Shown: positions 9,804-17,670, counted from the stretch's first letter. The stretch is DNA of 48,996 nt from Prevotella sp. (GCA_018053665.1 JAGPKZ010000005.1:1-48996); one strand, 5' to 3'. Notes: generated from the sequence alone by a model not told the origin. Made by a program: numbers and translations.

Positions 9804-10768
9804 TGAAATCAAGATATTTATTTCCTAAGGATTATATGGCAGATCCTTCTGCCAATGTTTTCAATGATCGCCTATATATCTACCCATCTCATGACTGGAA
9901 CAGTGGAGAGAGCTTCGATGATGACGGTGGACATTTCCAGATGCAGGACTATCATGTACTCTCTCTGGATAATGACCCTATGACGGCACCTGTCACAGAT
10001 CATGGTGTTATACTCGACGTGGAAAATGTGCCTTGGGCAGAGAAGCAGATGTGGGATAATGATGTTGTTGAAAAGAATGGCAAGTATTATCTGATATTCT
10101 CGGCAAAGGATTATAATGGAGTCTTTCATTTAGGTGTTGCGGTTTCAGATACTCCAGAAGGACCATTCGTACCTAAGGCCGATCCTATACGTGGCTCATA
10201 CAGCATAGACCCTTGCGTGTTTAAGGATGAAGACGGTAGCGTGTATTGTTATTTTGGTGGTATCTGGGGCGGACAGCTTCAATGGTATAAGGATAATAAG
10301 GCATTGAAGTGTGAACATCTCCCTGAAGGGAACGAAACTCCGTTGCCAAGTCGTGTTGCAAAGATGACTGATGATGTGTTGCAGTTTAGTGAAGCTTCAC
10401 GCCCTGTCATCATTGTGGATGAAAATGGCAAACCCCTTACTGCTGATAATCCTTATCGATTCTTCGAGGCTAGTTGGATGCATAAGTATAATGGAAAGTA
10501 CTATTTTAGTTATAGTACTGGAGATACTCATTATATATGCTATGCAGTCGGTGACAATCCTTATGGACCATTTACATATAAGGGTGTGATACTAGAACCT
10601 GTTGTTGGTTGGACCACTCATCACAGTATAGCCGAGTTCAGGGGACAGTGGTATCTGTTCCATCATGATTGCGTTCCAAGCAATGATACAACATGGTTGC
10701 GAAGCTTGAAAGTTATTCCGCTCAGTTATGATGAAGAAGGCAATATTGTCAAAATGATAAGTGAATAA
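9803..10768 (+). CDS. xynB: GH43 glycosidase, exo-xylanase/beta-xylosidase type
   Basis: A 321 aa enzyme with a five-bladed propeller GH43 core and no signal peptide, hence cytoplasmic. Catalytic residues are visible: base Asp14 in YMADPSANVF, pKa-tuning Asp136 in YSIDPCVF and acid Glu222 in RFFEASWMH. It lacks the C-terminal beta-sandwich found in longer GH43 xylosidases. The ATG shares its A with the TAA of xynA. As last gene of the xyn operon it would hydrolyse oligosaccharides brought in by the symporter. P. bryantii XynB, described as an exoxylanase, is the counterpart. Beta-xylosidase versus arabinofuranosidase activity cannot be settled from motifs alone. Confidence 0.9.
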   Translation: MKSRYLFPKDYMADPSANVFNDRLYIYPSHDWNSGESFDDDGGHFQMQDYHVLSLDNDPMTAPVTDHGVILDVENVPWAEKQMWDNDVVEKNGKYYLIFSAKDYNGVFHLGVAVSDTPEGPFVPKADPIRGSYSIDPCVFKDEDGSVYCYFGGIWGGQLQWYKDNKALKCEHLPEGNETPLPSRVAKMTDDVLQFSEASRPVIIVDENGKPLTADNPYRFFEASWMHKYNGKYYFSYSTGDTHYICYAVGDNPYGPFTYKGVILEPVVGWTTHHSIAEFRGQWYLFHHDCVPSNDTTWLRSLKVIPLSYDEEGNIVKMISE

Positions 10769-10780
10769 TCAAATTAACAG

Positions 10781-10812
10781 AAAAATCGGCAAGAATATTG
10801 CCGATTTTTTTT
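10781..10812 (+). terminator. Rho-independent terminator of the xyn operon
   Basis: A perfect 12 bp stem (AAAAATCGGCAA at 10781-10792, TTGCCGATTTTT at 10798-10809) with loop GAATA, followed by further T residues. It lies 12 nt after the xynB stop codon. Its T-run touches the -7 box of the next operon. Confidence 0.9.
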
Positions 10813-10819
10813 ATATTTG
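10812..10819 (+). promoter_or_regulatory. -7 box for the ABC exporter operon
   Basis: TATATTTG directly abuts the terminator T-run. The -33 region would fall within the terminator stem itself (a TTG occurs at 10798-10800, shorter spacing than usual). The predicted 5' leader to the ATG at 10874 is about 45-50 nt. Confidence 0.55.
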
Positions 10820-10873
10820 CAACTAAATATTATTTGTGACAATACTAATAGTCACTAAAACAACACACATCTT

Positions 10874-12265
10874 ATGTTGAAAACACTATTAAATCTTTGG
10901 TGGATACAGAAAAAGCGAACATTTGACTGGAAGCGAATGGGGTGGTTTTTGTATATCCTGTTAATTATTATTTCTGGTATTATCGGTGCTTACATACAAA
11001 TAAGTAAGGACGGTAATCTTGATATGCACAATGGTGTAACTCAAAAAATTGCAATTCCGTTGGTTATGACTTTTTCTGTTTTGGGAATTCTGATGAAGTT
11101 CCTGATGAAACAGGAAGCAGCCGGAATGGATGACTACTTAAAGTCACGCCCTGTTTCTGAAAGCAGTTGGAATAAATTCCTAATCATTATGAACGTTGCC
11201 GACTATTGGAACTGGGTTAATCCTATGTTGCTCTTAGGTATATCGTGCTTCATTATGCCAATAGAATATGCACTTCTTACGTTCTTGCTTGCGTTCAGCG
11301 TCAGTCTAACCGACGGGCTCATGCTTACATGTCTGCGTAAAGCTCAGGGATGGGAATATAAACTGCCGTTGTGGATTGGACTTCTTGCATATTATATTGT
11401 AGCTATAGTCTTTTATGCTGTGTCTGTTGGACTCAATATTGATGTAGCCGTAATTCTTGGCATGATTATTATAACATTACTGTTCTTGTTGGCTCTGTAT
11501 AAGTATATGTGCAGTGTAAAGCATTATAATGAGCAGAAAACTCATACTTCTAAAGTGCGTAGCCTTGGAGATATCTCACTGTTTAGTATGGAATATATCA
11601 GTGTGCTCCGTTCAAAACGTCTTCGTCAGGCAATGATATTCATCCCTTTGGTATTTTTATTTCAAGTATATTCTCAGGCGTTGACAATTAGAAGCCATGA
11701 TGGAATTGGAGTTGGTGGATTGTCGCTATTCCTGATGTTTGCTATGGCATTTCCGTCAATGTTGCTTGGACAGTGGGTATTTGGTGTTGAAGGTAATTTC
11801 TTCCATGGTATAATGACAAAGCCAATGTCTATTTATGAATTGTTATGTAAAAAGTATTATTTCCTTATGCTTATAAATCTTGTAATGATTATACCATATA
11901 TCCCAGGGCTTTTCTTAGGATATTGGGGCATAGACCTACTTATAGCAACATTCTTTTTCTGTGCTGTTGTTAACATTATAATGATGCCAACGTGTCTTTT
12001 CTCAAAGCGAATAGACCTTTTCTCTTCAGCATTCTTTAATTATCAGGGGGCTAACATGGCAATACATCTATATGGTTTCGTGATATTTATACCAATGGGT
12101 ATTTATGGTGCGCTTATGCTTTGTCTCGACAATACTTATATAGCTGAGGCTATCGTGGCTTTATTGGGAGTAATAGCCCTGCTTCTGCATAGAATAGTTC
12201 TCAAGTCTCTGGCTAGTCGTTTTATGAGTATAAGATATAAGAGAATGGAAACTTTCTGTGAATAA
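10874..12265 (+). CDS. ABC transporter permease-like membrane protein (DUF5687 type)
   Basis: A 463 aa integral membrane protein with about 12 hydrophobic helices and no signal peptide. It starts with a short cytoplasmic stretch rich in Trp, Lys and Arg (WWIQKKRTFDWKRMGW) before the first helix, as in the DUF5687 group of Bacteroidetes ABC permeases. The ATP-binding subunit gene follows 26 bp later, so the two very probably form one transporter, most likely an exporter. Nothing in the sequence or in the neighbouring xyn genes reveals its substrate. The strong terminator upstream argues against co-regulation with the xyn operon. Confidence 0.75.
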   Translation: MLKTLLNLWWIQKKRTFDWKRMGWFLYILLIIISGIIGAYIQISKDGNLDMHNGVTQKIAIPLVMTFSVLGILMKFLMKQEAAGMDDYLKSRPVSESSWNKFLIIMNVADYWNWVNPMLLLGISCFIMPIEYALLTFLLAFSVSLTDGLMLTCLRKAQGWEYKLPLWIGLLAYYIVAIVFYAVSVGLNIDVAVILGMIIITLLFLLALYKYMCSVKHYNEQKTHTSKVRSLGDISLFSMEYISVLRSKRLRQAMIFIPLVFLFQVYSQALTIRSHDGIGVGGLSLFLMFAMAFPSMLLGQWVFGVEGNFFHGIMTKPMSIYELLCKKYYFLMLINLVMIIPYIPGLFLGYWGIDLLIATFFFCAVVNIIMMPTCLFSKRIDLFSSAFFNYQGANMAIHLYGFVIFIPMGIYGALMLCLDNTYIAEAIVALLGVIALLLHRIVLKSLASRFMSIRYKRMETFCE

Positions 12266-12291
12266 ACAATATAATTTAAATCAAAACGAAT

Positions 12292-12993
12292 ATGGAAATA
12301 AAGATAGAAAATCTTAAAAAGATATATGGTGATAAAACAGTTGTGGATATACCTCAAATGACTCTTGGCTCAGGCGAACTCATTGGATTGGTTGGCAATA
12401 ATGGTGCTGGAAAGACAACTCTATTGCGCCTTATCCTAGATTTAATAAAGGCTGATGACGGCTGTGTGTATAGTAATGGTTTGAGGGTTAATGAAACTGA
12501 GGATTGGAAGCAATATACCGGTTCGTTTATTGACGGACGTTTTTTGATAGACTTCTATACGCCAGAGGAATATTTCACATTCATAGGAAAGGTTTACAAC
12601 ATTCCTACTGAGACAATCAATCAGCGACTCGAAAATTATTCGTCACTGATGCATGATGAAATTTTAGGCACAAAGAAGTATATACGTGACTTTTCAGAGG
12701 GTAATCGTCAGAAGATAGGTATTATTGGTGCAATGATAATTAATCCGGAGGTGCTTATTCTTGATGAACCATTTAATTATCTAGACCCTTCTTCACAGAT
12801 AAATATTGCAAAGATGATACAGGGTGCATGTCATGAGTTTGGCATGACGGTTATATTGTCTAGTCACAACCTTAATTTTGTGTCTGACATATCAACAAGA
12901 ATATTGTTGCTTGAAAAAGGATTGGTAATTAAGGATTTGAAAAATGAAGAGGGTAGTGCGATGAAAGAATTGGAAGAATATTTCGGAGCATAA
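12292..12993 (+). CDS. ABC transporter ATP-binding protein
   Basis: A 233 aa nucleotide-binding subunit. Walker A is GNNGAGKTT (about residues 36-44), the signature motif appears as FSEGNRQKIG (a divergent LSGGQ), Walker B is VLILDEPFNYLD and the switch histidine is in SSHN. The size matches single-domain exporters of the DrrA/CcmA type. It forms an operon with the preceding permease gene. The final codons and stop lie inside a terminator hairpin. The substrate is unknown. Confidence 0.9.
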   Translation: MEIKIENLKKIYGDKTVVDIPQMTLGSGELIGLVGNNGAGKTTLLRLILDLIKADDGCVYSNGLRVNETEDWKQYTGSFIDGRFLIDFYTPEEYFTFIGKVYNIPTETINQRLENYSSLMHDEILGTKKYIRDFSEGNRQKIGIIGAMIINPEVLILDEPFNYLDPSSQINIAKMIQGACHEFGMTVILSSHNLNFVSDISTRILLLEKGLVIKDLKNEEGSAMKELEEYFGA

Positions 12994-13012
12994 TGTGCCC
13001 CGAAATACTTTT
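12979..13012 (+). terminator. Terminator of the ABC exporter operon
   Basis: Stem TATTTCGG (12979-12986) / CCGAAATA (13000-13007) with an inner GCA/TGC pair and a small loop, then ACTTTT. It overlaps the stop codon of the ATPase gene and sits between two convergent genes, so it may also act on the GH3 transcript. Confidence 0.65.
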
Positions 13013-13018
13013 CCAAAT

Positions 13019-15358
13019 TTATTGATGTAGTAAATTGAGCTTGTATTGAGGTTTCAATGCATTGCTCACTTTCTCAGTATATTCTTTTATGTTAAGTTTA
13101 GCCTGTCCCTTTATATCTTCAACATTTGCGCCAACCTTGAACGTATAAACTCCGGCATCAACTTTCCATTGACTTTCTGCTTCGTCAAAGCTAGCAAGGT
13201 CTCGTTTATTGATAGTCATCTTCAAAGTCTCACTTTGTCCAGCTTTAAGCATGTTGGTTTTAGCATAAGCCTTTAACTCCTTTGCTGGTTTTTCATAGCT
13301 GCCTTTTGCTGCTGCTACATAAACCTGAGCAACTTCCTTGCCAGCAACCTTGCCTGTGTTCTTTATGCTTATAGACACTTCAATCTGATTGCCATGCTCC
13401 TTAACGCTAGGTTTGCCATATTCAAAAGTTGTGTAGCTAAGTCCGTAACCGAAAGGATAAGCCACCTTCTTTCCGAATGTGTCGAAATATCTGTAACCTA
13501 CGTATATATCCTCGTCATGATTTGTGTAGTCAACACCTTGCATTCTTCCGCTGGCAATCTTGTCAGTAAGGTTATAATAGTCTGGATTCTGCGGAAAGTT
13601 TTTTGTTGAAGGAACATCTGTTGCGCTTATAGGCCATGTCATGGTCAGGTGTCCTGAAGGATTAGCTTTACCAGTCAGTACGTCAACTACACTATTACCA
13701 CCTTCTTCTCCAGGTTGCCATGCCACAAGAATGGCATCTGCACGGTCACGCCATGAAGCTGTCTCCATTACGCTTCCTGAGTTTATGATAACGATAACAG
13801 GCTTTCCTGCTGCGTGGAATGCATCGCTTACTCTCGAAATCATGCTCTTTTCGTTATCTGTAAGGTTGAATTCTCCGTCAATCTGTCTGTCTATTCCTTC
13901 GCCAGCTTGTCTTGCTATCGTAATTATAGCAGCGTCAGCATCTTTTATTTCGTGCTCTATGCAACGTTTTGTAATCTCAATCTCGTCAAGTTTAGGCTGT
14001 CCCTGGTTTAGGAACCACATTTCAGGGTTTTTGTCAGCCTTCAGTTTGGCAGTTGCGTATTTCACATAGTTCTGATAAATCTCCGTAAGCTGTGGTGTTG
14101 TAGCCACTCCGGCATTTTTAAGTCCGTTAAGCATATCCACAACATAAGGAACGTTAACACATCCTGAGCCAAGACCACAGCTTAAAAAGTCGTAAGAGTT
14201 TACGCCGAAAAGAGCAACATTCTTAATATTTTTGATAGGCAATGTATGGTCATCATTCTTCAGTAATACCATACCTTCTGTTGAGGCTTGACGAGTAATC
14301 TGTGCATGAGCTTCAAGGTCGGGTTTGTTAGAGTATTTATAGCCATTGAATCTAGGAGTCTTGACAATATATTCCAACATGTTTTTCACGCATCTGTCAA
14401 CATCATTGATATCAAGTTTGCCGGCTTTTACAGCATTTACGATATCCTCAACCTGTGCTGGATAACCTGGCATCATAAGGTCGTTACCGGCAGCTATCTC
14501 GCTTTCTATAGGTAGGTCTTTGCGCTTTCCAATCCAGTCGGTCATAACGATGCCGTTAAATCCCCAATCATTGCGGAGAACATTGGTAAGCAAATCCTTG
14601 TTTCCTTGTGCATATACACCATTAATCTTATTATATGAAGACATAACAGTCCACGGATTACTTTTGCGCACCATCATTTCAAAGCCTTTTAGATAAAGTT
14701 CACGTAGTGCACGTTGAGAAACTCTTTCGTCAACACGTGTGCGGTCGCTCTCCTGTGAGTTAACGGCGAAGTGCTTTGCACTCACGCCTACACCTTGACT
14801 TTGTATTCCATTAACCATAGCAGTACCAATTGTACCAGTCACAATAGGGTCTTCACTATAATATTCAAAGTTACGTCCACATAGGGGACTTCTGTGCAAG
14901 TTCATTCCTGGACCTAGAATAACGTCAACGCCATATTCAATAGCCTCGTTACCCATAGCTTTGCCTACATTATATACAAGAGAAGTGTTCCAAGTCGAAG
15001 CTAGGCAAGTTCCAACAGGAAATCCTGTGGCATAGAAAGTTTGAGTAGCACCTTCGCGATGTGAGTCAATGTGAACTCCAGCTGGTCCGTCTGCAACTAC
15101 TGTTGCGGGAATGCCAAGTCTGGGGATTGCAACTGTAATTCCAGCAGCTCCTGCAACTATCTTCTTCTGATGTCCAAGCATAGAGCCAGACCCGACAAAG
15201 CCATCGTTGCCTCCACCAACAAGAAGTTGGGCTTTCTCTTCAAGAGTCATTGCCTTAATCACGTTGTCAATGTTCTTAGCATTAAGTTGTGGTGCATCTT
15301 GTGCAATCATTGTTGTTGATAATAATAAGGCTGTGCAGCCGATAATGATTTTTTTCAT
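13019..15358 (-). CDS. Secreted GH3 beta-glycosidase (beta-glucosidase/beta-xylosidase type)
   Basis: About 779 aa from the ATG at 15358. A longer reading from 15415 adds 19 residues but would start inside the promoter (-33 box at 15413-15416), so it is rejected. Layout: signal peptide (MKKIIIGCTALLLSTTMIAQ), GH3 N-terminal barrel with the KHFAVNSQE motif and the nucleophile Asp in GIVMTDW, GH3 C-terminal alpha/beta domain, and a fibronectin III-like domain at the end. It is a single-gene unit with its own promoter, convergent to the ABC operon. It could hydrolyse xylo- or gluco-oligosaccharides in the periplasm. Proximity to the xyn genes favours a hemicellulose role, but the motifs do not decide the substrate. 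Confidence 0.9.
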   Translation of the reverse strand: MKKIIIGCTALLLSTTMIAQDAPQLNAKNIDNVIKAMTLEEKAQLLVGGGNDGFVGSGSMLGHQKKIVAGAAGITVAIPRLGIPATVVADGPAGVHIDSHREGATQTFYATGFPVGTCLASTWNTSLVYNVGKAMGNEAIEYGVDVILGPGMNLHRSPLCGRNFEYYSEDPIVTGTIGTAMVNGIQSQGVGVSAKHFAVNSQESDRTRVDERVSQRALRELYLKGFEMMVRKSNPWTVMSSYNKINGVYAQGNKDLLTNVLRNDWGFNGIVMTDWIGKRKDLPIESEIAAGNDLMMPGYPAQVEDIVNAVKAGKLDINDVDRCVKNMLEYIVKTPRFNGYKYSNKPDLEAHAQITRQASTEGMVLLKNDDHTLPIKNIKNVALFGVNSYDFLSCGLGSGCVNVPYVVDMLNGLKNAGVATTPQLTEIYQNYVKYATAKLKADKNPEMWFLNQGQPKLDEIEITKRCIEHEIKDADAAIITIARQAGEGIDRQIDGEFNLTDNEKSMISRVSDAFHAAGKPVIVIINSGSVMETASWRDRADAILVAWQPGEEGGNSVVDVLTGKANPSGHLTMTWPISATDVPSTKNFPQNPDYYNLTDKIASGRMQGVDYTNHDEDIYVGYRYFDTFGKKVAYPFGYGLSYTTFEYGKPSVKEHGNQIEVSISIKNTGKVAGKEVAQVYVAAAKGSYEKPAKELKAYAKTNMLKAGQSETLKMTINKRDLASFDEAESQWKVDAGVYTFKVGANVEDIKGQAKLNIKEYTEKVSNALKPQYKLNLLHQ

Positions 15359-15384
15359 TTTAAGGTATTTGTTGTTTAGCTGTG

Positions 15385-15416
15385 CAAATATAGCATTATT
15401 TATTCCATATTCCAAA
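15385..15416 (-). promoter_or_regulatory. Promoter of the GH3 gene
   Basis: Minus-strand TTTG (15413-15416), 20 bp spacer, then TATATTTG (15385-15392), a consensus Bacteroidetes promoter. The start of transcription should lie near 15378, giving a leader of about 20 nt to the ATG at 15358. Confidence 0.75.
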
Positions 15417-15707
15417 TTTGAATATGCTATTTATGGGCATTATAACCAATGATACATGTATTGTTAACAGATATGGCATGTGTGATAAGATTCAAGTTAA
15501 CATATAAACAAACAATTAAAGATATTACTGTATTATATATTACGTATGTATTACAAATAATACCATATTTTTCATGCTCTTGATATGTTGTGTTAAATAT
15601 TTACGATGTTTTTATTTGTATTGTTAATTATTTTGTTTATATTTGCAACTACTTAATATCGAATACGTAGTATACTTATTCATTAACGACTAAAAATTAA
15701 TAAAAAT
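15417..15707. other. Divergent AT-rich intergenic region
   Basis: About 290 bp between the GH3 gene and the CD225 gene. It holds the two divergent promoters at its edges and otherwise a strongly AT-rich stretch. I see no open frame, RNA gene or clear repeat in it. Confidence 0.6.
15615..15645 (+). promoter_or_regulatory. Promoter of the CD225-DUF2752-TM2 operon
   Basis: TTTG (15615-15618), exactly 19 bp, then TATATTTG (15638-15645). The expected leader to the ATG at 15708 is about 55 nt. Confidence 0.75.
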
Positions 15708-16052
15708 ATGGACCAGAATTTAGAATCAAACGAACAGGTAGTTGATCAGGCTACCGAACAGATTACTGAACATGAAAATGCGCAGCAGAATGTAATGGTA
15801 AAACCAAATAACAATATGCTGATGGCAATTCTAACAACATTATTCTGTTGTCTCCCTTTTGGTATTGTCGCCATAATAAAGGCAAGTCAGGTAAATAATC
15901 TTTTTGCAATGAAACAATATGCAGCTGCAAAGATTAATGCAGATGAAGCTATGAGATGGAGCTATATTGGCGTTGCCCTTGGATTTATATTTTGGATCAT
16001 TTATATCTTTGCATTTTCTCCATTAATGAGATTTATTAAAACTTCATTATAA
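15708..16052 (+). CDS. CD225/dispanin family small membrane protein
   Basis: A 114 aa protein. An acidic, Gln/Asn-rich cytoplasmic N-terminus (about 1-40) is followed by two membrane helices (about 42-62 and 84-104). The loop between them, rich in small residues (KASQVNNLF, then QYAAAKINADEA), has the pattern of the CD225/dispanin domain, with the double Cys (FCCLPFG) at the end of helix 1. Bacterial members have no settled function. It is first of three co-oriented genes for small membrane proteins (next start 12 nt away). The family call is based on recognisable pattern only. Confidence 0.82.
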   Translation: MDQNLESNEQVVDQATEQITEHENAQQNVMVKPNNNMLMAILTTLFCCLPFGIVAIIKASQVNNLFAMKQYAAAKINADEAMRWSYIGVALGFIFWIIYIFAFSPLMRFIKTSL

Positions 16053-16064
16053 TTCAATCATAAG

Positions 16065-16436
16065 TTGAGACATCTTGGCATAGTCGTAATTATTTTAGCT
16101 TTAGTGTTGTTGAGTCTATATTTTCTCAATCCTTGTAGCTATTGGTTTATGCCTAAATGTCCTTTTAAATTGATTACAGGCCTAAGCTGCCCTGGTTGTG
16201 GAATACAACGTTTTATATATGCAATGTTACACAGACATTGGCATGAAGCGATAGCTTATAATTACTATTTAGCCTATTCGTTGCCATATGTCACCTTATT
16301 TGGCGTTGCATGGATAATGCCACAAGGCAATGCTAAAGAAAGACTTACTAGTATTATTGAGAATAAATACTTAGTGTGGTTTTATATCATAACGTTCTTT
16401 CTATGGCTTATCATTAGAAACATCCTTAAAATATAA
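16065..16436 (+). CDS. DUF2752 membrane protein with TTG start
   Basis: A 123 aa protein with three hydrophobic segments. Its key feature is the cysteine motif CPFKLITGLSCPGCGIQR (about residues 32-49), which marks DUF2752. The likely start is a TTG at 16065, 12 nt after the upstream stop. The next in-frame ATG would remove the first membrane segment and leave the Cys motif at the extreme N-terminus. It lies between the CD225 and TM2 genes with gaps of 12 and 6 nt, so the three are one transcription unit. Function is unknown; conserved Cys pairs could bind metal or be redox active. Confidence 0.82.
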   Translation: MRHLGIVVIILALVLLSLYFLNPCSYWFMPKCPFKLITGLSCPGCGIQRFIYAMLHRHWHEAIAYNYYLAYSLPYVTLFGVAWIMPQGNAKERLTSIIENKYLVWFYIITFFLWLIIRNILKI

Positions 16437-16442
16437 TAATAT

Positions 16443-16772
16443 ATGGAAAAAAACCAAAAAGAACAGTTAGTAGCACTTTATGGCAACAAATTTCCGATTG
16501 CTAAATTTAGTAAAGTGAACGAAAAAATAGAGGCGTTGGATTATAATGCCGCTTGTATATATCTTGCCCAGATGAAAGATCCTACTATTGCTTTGATTTT
16601 ATCTATTCTTGTCGGTGCCTATGGGGTAGATAGAATATATCTTGGTAATGTAGGCCTTGGAATCTTAAAGCTCTTGACATGTGGAGGCTTGGGCATATGG
16701 TGGATTATAGACTTGTTTTATATCACCGATCTTACAAAGGAAAAGAATTATGAAACTCTGATGATGCTGTAA
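16443..16772 (+). CDS. TM2 domain protein
   Basis: A 109 aa protein. A soluble N-terminal part (about 1-45) precedes a TM2 domain: helix 1 ALILSILVGAYGVDRIYLG, then GLGILKLLTCGGLGIWWIID and a short charged tail. The GVDRIYLG turn between the helices and the GGLGIWWIIDL ending are diagnostic of TM2. It ends the small-membrane-protein operon. The role is not known. The three families encoded here all recur in Bacteroidetes membrane-protein neighbourhoods, so a joint envelope function is plausible but unproven. Confidence 0.85.
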   Translation: MEKNQKEQLVALYGNKFPIAKFSKVNEKIEALDYNAACIYLAQMKDPTIALILSILVGAYGVDRIYLGNVGLGILKLLTCGGLGIWWIIDLFYITDLTKEKNYETLMML

Positions 16773-16833
16773 TCGCTTTGACCAATCTGTCAACCAATCC
16801 GGTAAGGTCAGACAACTTATTTAATAACAACCT

Positions 16834-16866
16834 TTTCTGGCTAAAGAATAACTCTTAACCAGAAAA
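16834..16866 (+). terminator. Hairpin after the TM2 gene
   Basis: Arms TTTTCTGG and CCAGAAAA with a partly paired interior, about 60 nt after the TM2 stop codon and just before AGTTTTTAATG. It could end the CD225-DUF2752-TM2 transcript. The trailing T-run is short. Confidence 0.55.
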
Positions 16867-16924
16867 AGTTTTTAATGCCACAACTTTCTTATTTATGGGG
16901 GGGCGAGTGACATTATCGGGACAA

Positions 16925-17109
16925 AAGTGTTTGAGACAATATTTCTCTGTGAAGATTTGAATTTTGTACATTTAGACCATCTTCCCCACGTTTTTTGTGT
17001 TATTTAGCTACGAAGTTACGGCATCTCTCGTAAAGCCTTTAAGCAGAGGGAAAAACGATATGTAGCTAGGTCAATTTAGCTACGGTAAGCTACGTTCTAG
17101 CTACGTTAT
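16925..17109 (+). repeat. Left terminal inverted repeat of element copy 1
   Basis: About 185 bp, matching the complement of 17829-18012 with scattered differences. Best conserved are the TTAGCTACGAAG region, GGCATCTCTCGTAAAGCCT, and an inner cluster of AGCTACG boxes (four in about 60 bp). Repeated short boxes near an end suggest a protein-binding array. Confidence 0.8.
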
Positions 17110-17126
17110 TTTTTTCGTCCTATATA

Positions 17127-17150
17127 ATGTACGTGTATGCACGCGCGCAC
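17127..17150. other. Alternating purine-pyrimidine tract, left
   Basis: Twenty-four bases in strict purine/pyrimidine alternation, ending GCACGCGCGCAC. Such DNA can adopt the left-handed Z form under negative supercoiling. The GC-rich run stands out from the AT-rich surroundings. Confidence 0.7.
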
Positions 17151-17230
17151 TTGGGACTTATGAAAAACGAGTGTCGAAGTGTCAACTTGATGAATATCAG
17201 TATTTTATCGACAAATCAGACGTCGTAAAG

Positions 17231-17332
17231 TGACGGTGAACTGACGGTAAAATATCGAGTTTTGCATGGATTTCTATGTAGAAATGCAACTGCTTCCATA
17301 TAGAAACGGAAACGTTTCTACGATATTTTACC
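17231..17332. repeat. TGACGGT pair and 12 bp inverted repeat in the core
   Basis: TGACGGT at 17231-17237 and 17242-17248 are 11 bp apart, one helical turn. GGTAAAATATCG (17246-17257) is exactly complementary to CGATATTTTACC (17321-17332). Between them lies a near-palindrome TTTCTATGTAGAAA (17271-17284) and a related CATATAGAAA segment. All recur in copy 2 (48298/48309; 48214-48225 with 48289-48300). Confidence 0.75.
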
Positions 17333-17343
17333 TTCCATTTCTT

Positions 17344-17419
17344 CGTAAAACGCAATGCAATATAACGTAAAACGCACTACAAAGCATCGTAAAACGCATC
17401 GTAATTCTTCGTAAAACGC
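17344..17419 (+). repeat. Four CGTAAAACGC boxes at exact 22 bp spacing
   Basis: The ten-base box CGTAAAACGC starts at 17344, 17366, 17388 and 17410, separated each time by 12 variable bases. A 22 bp period is two helical turns, so all four boxes face the same side of the DNA. This resembles an iteron array for a cooperative DNA-binding protein. Copy 2 keeps the array in degraded form. Confidence 0.85.
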
Positions 17420-17554
17420 AATGCGAAATGAAGAAAAATATCCCCCAGATTTTACCGACAAATAACCGACACTTAATGCCACTTGAAAAGTGTTATAACT
17501 ATTTGATGCTCAACGGATAGACACTTTGACACTTGTTTTTACGAAAAACCCAGA

Positions 17555-17582
17555 GTGTGCGCATGCGCACGCACGTGTATAT
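17555..17582. other. Alternating purine-pyrimidine tract, right
   Basis: Twenty-eight bases in strict alternation, containing the perfect palindrome GTGCGCATGCGCAC (17557-17570). It is the inverted partner of the tract at 17127-17150. Confidence 0.7.
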
Positions 17583-17639
17583 TACGAAGTGTAGTCCCCC
17601 GTAATTAAAACTTTGGCTAACAGGCTAACCTAAATCTGA

Positions 17640-17670
17640 TTGCATGGACAAAATTTTTGCAGTATCTTTG
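17640..17670 (+). promoter_or_regulatory. Promoter inside element copy 1
   Basis: TTG (17640-17642), 20 bp spacer, TATCTTTG (17663-17670). This matches the Bacteroidetes consensus, and both boxes and the spacing are kept in copy 2. Transcription would start near 17677, reading into the structured block. Confidence 0.65.

Larger units (their letters stand above)
17170..17533. repeat. Tandem AGTGTC boxes in inverted orientation around the core
   Basis: AGTGTC occurs at 17170-17175 and 17178-17183 (8 bp step), and its complement GACACT at 17520-17525 and 17528-17533 (8 bp step). Copy 2 has the same pairs at 48014/48022 and 48363/48371. They bracket the core symmetrically. Confidence 0.75.

Noticed and set aside
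13394..14069. Plus-strand frames inside the GH3 gene and similar long frames opposite ftsZ, ftsA, gyrB, ftsI and others
   Set aside because: They are antisense shadows of well-supported genes, with no promoters or family motifs of their own.
15359..15415. Longer N-terminus for the GH3 protein
   Set aside because: The upstream ATG lies within the promoter and the added residues hide the signal peptide.
17344..17419. CRISPR array
   Set aside because: Repeat unit is only 10 bp with 12 bp gaps, four copies, and no cas genes are nearby. The spacing fits protein-binding boxes.
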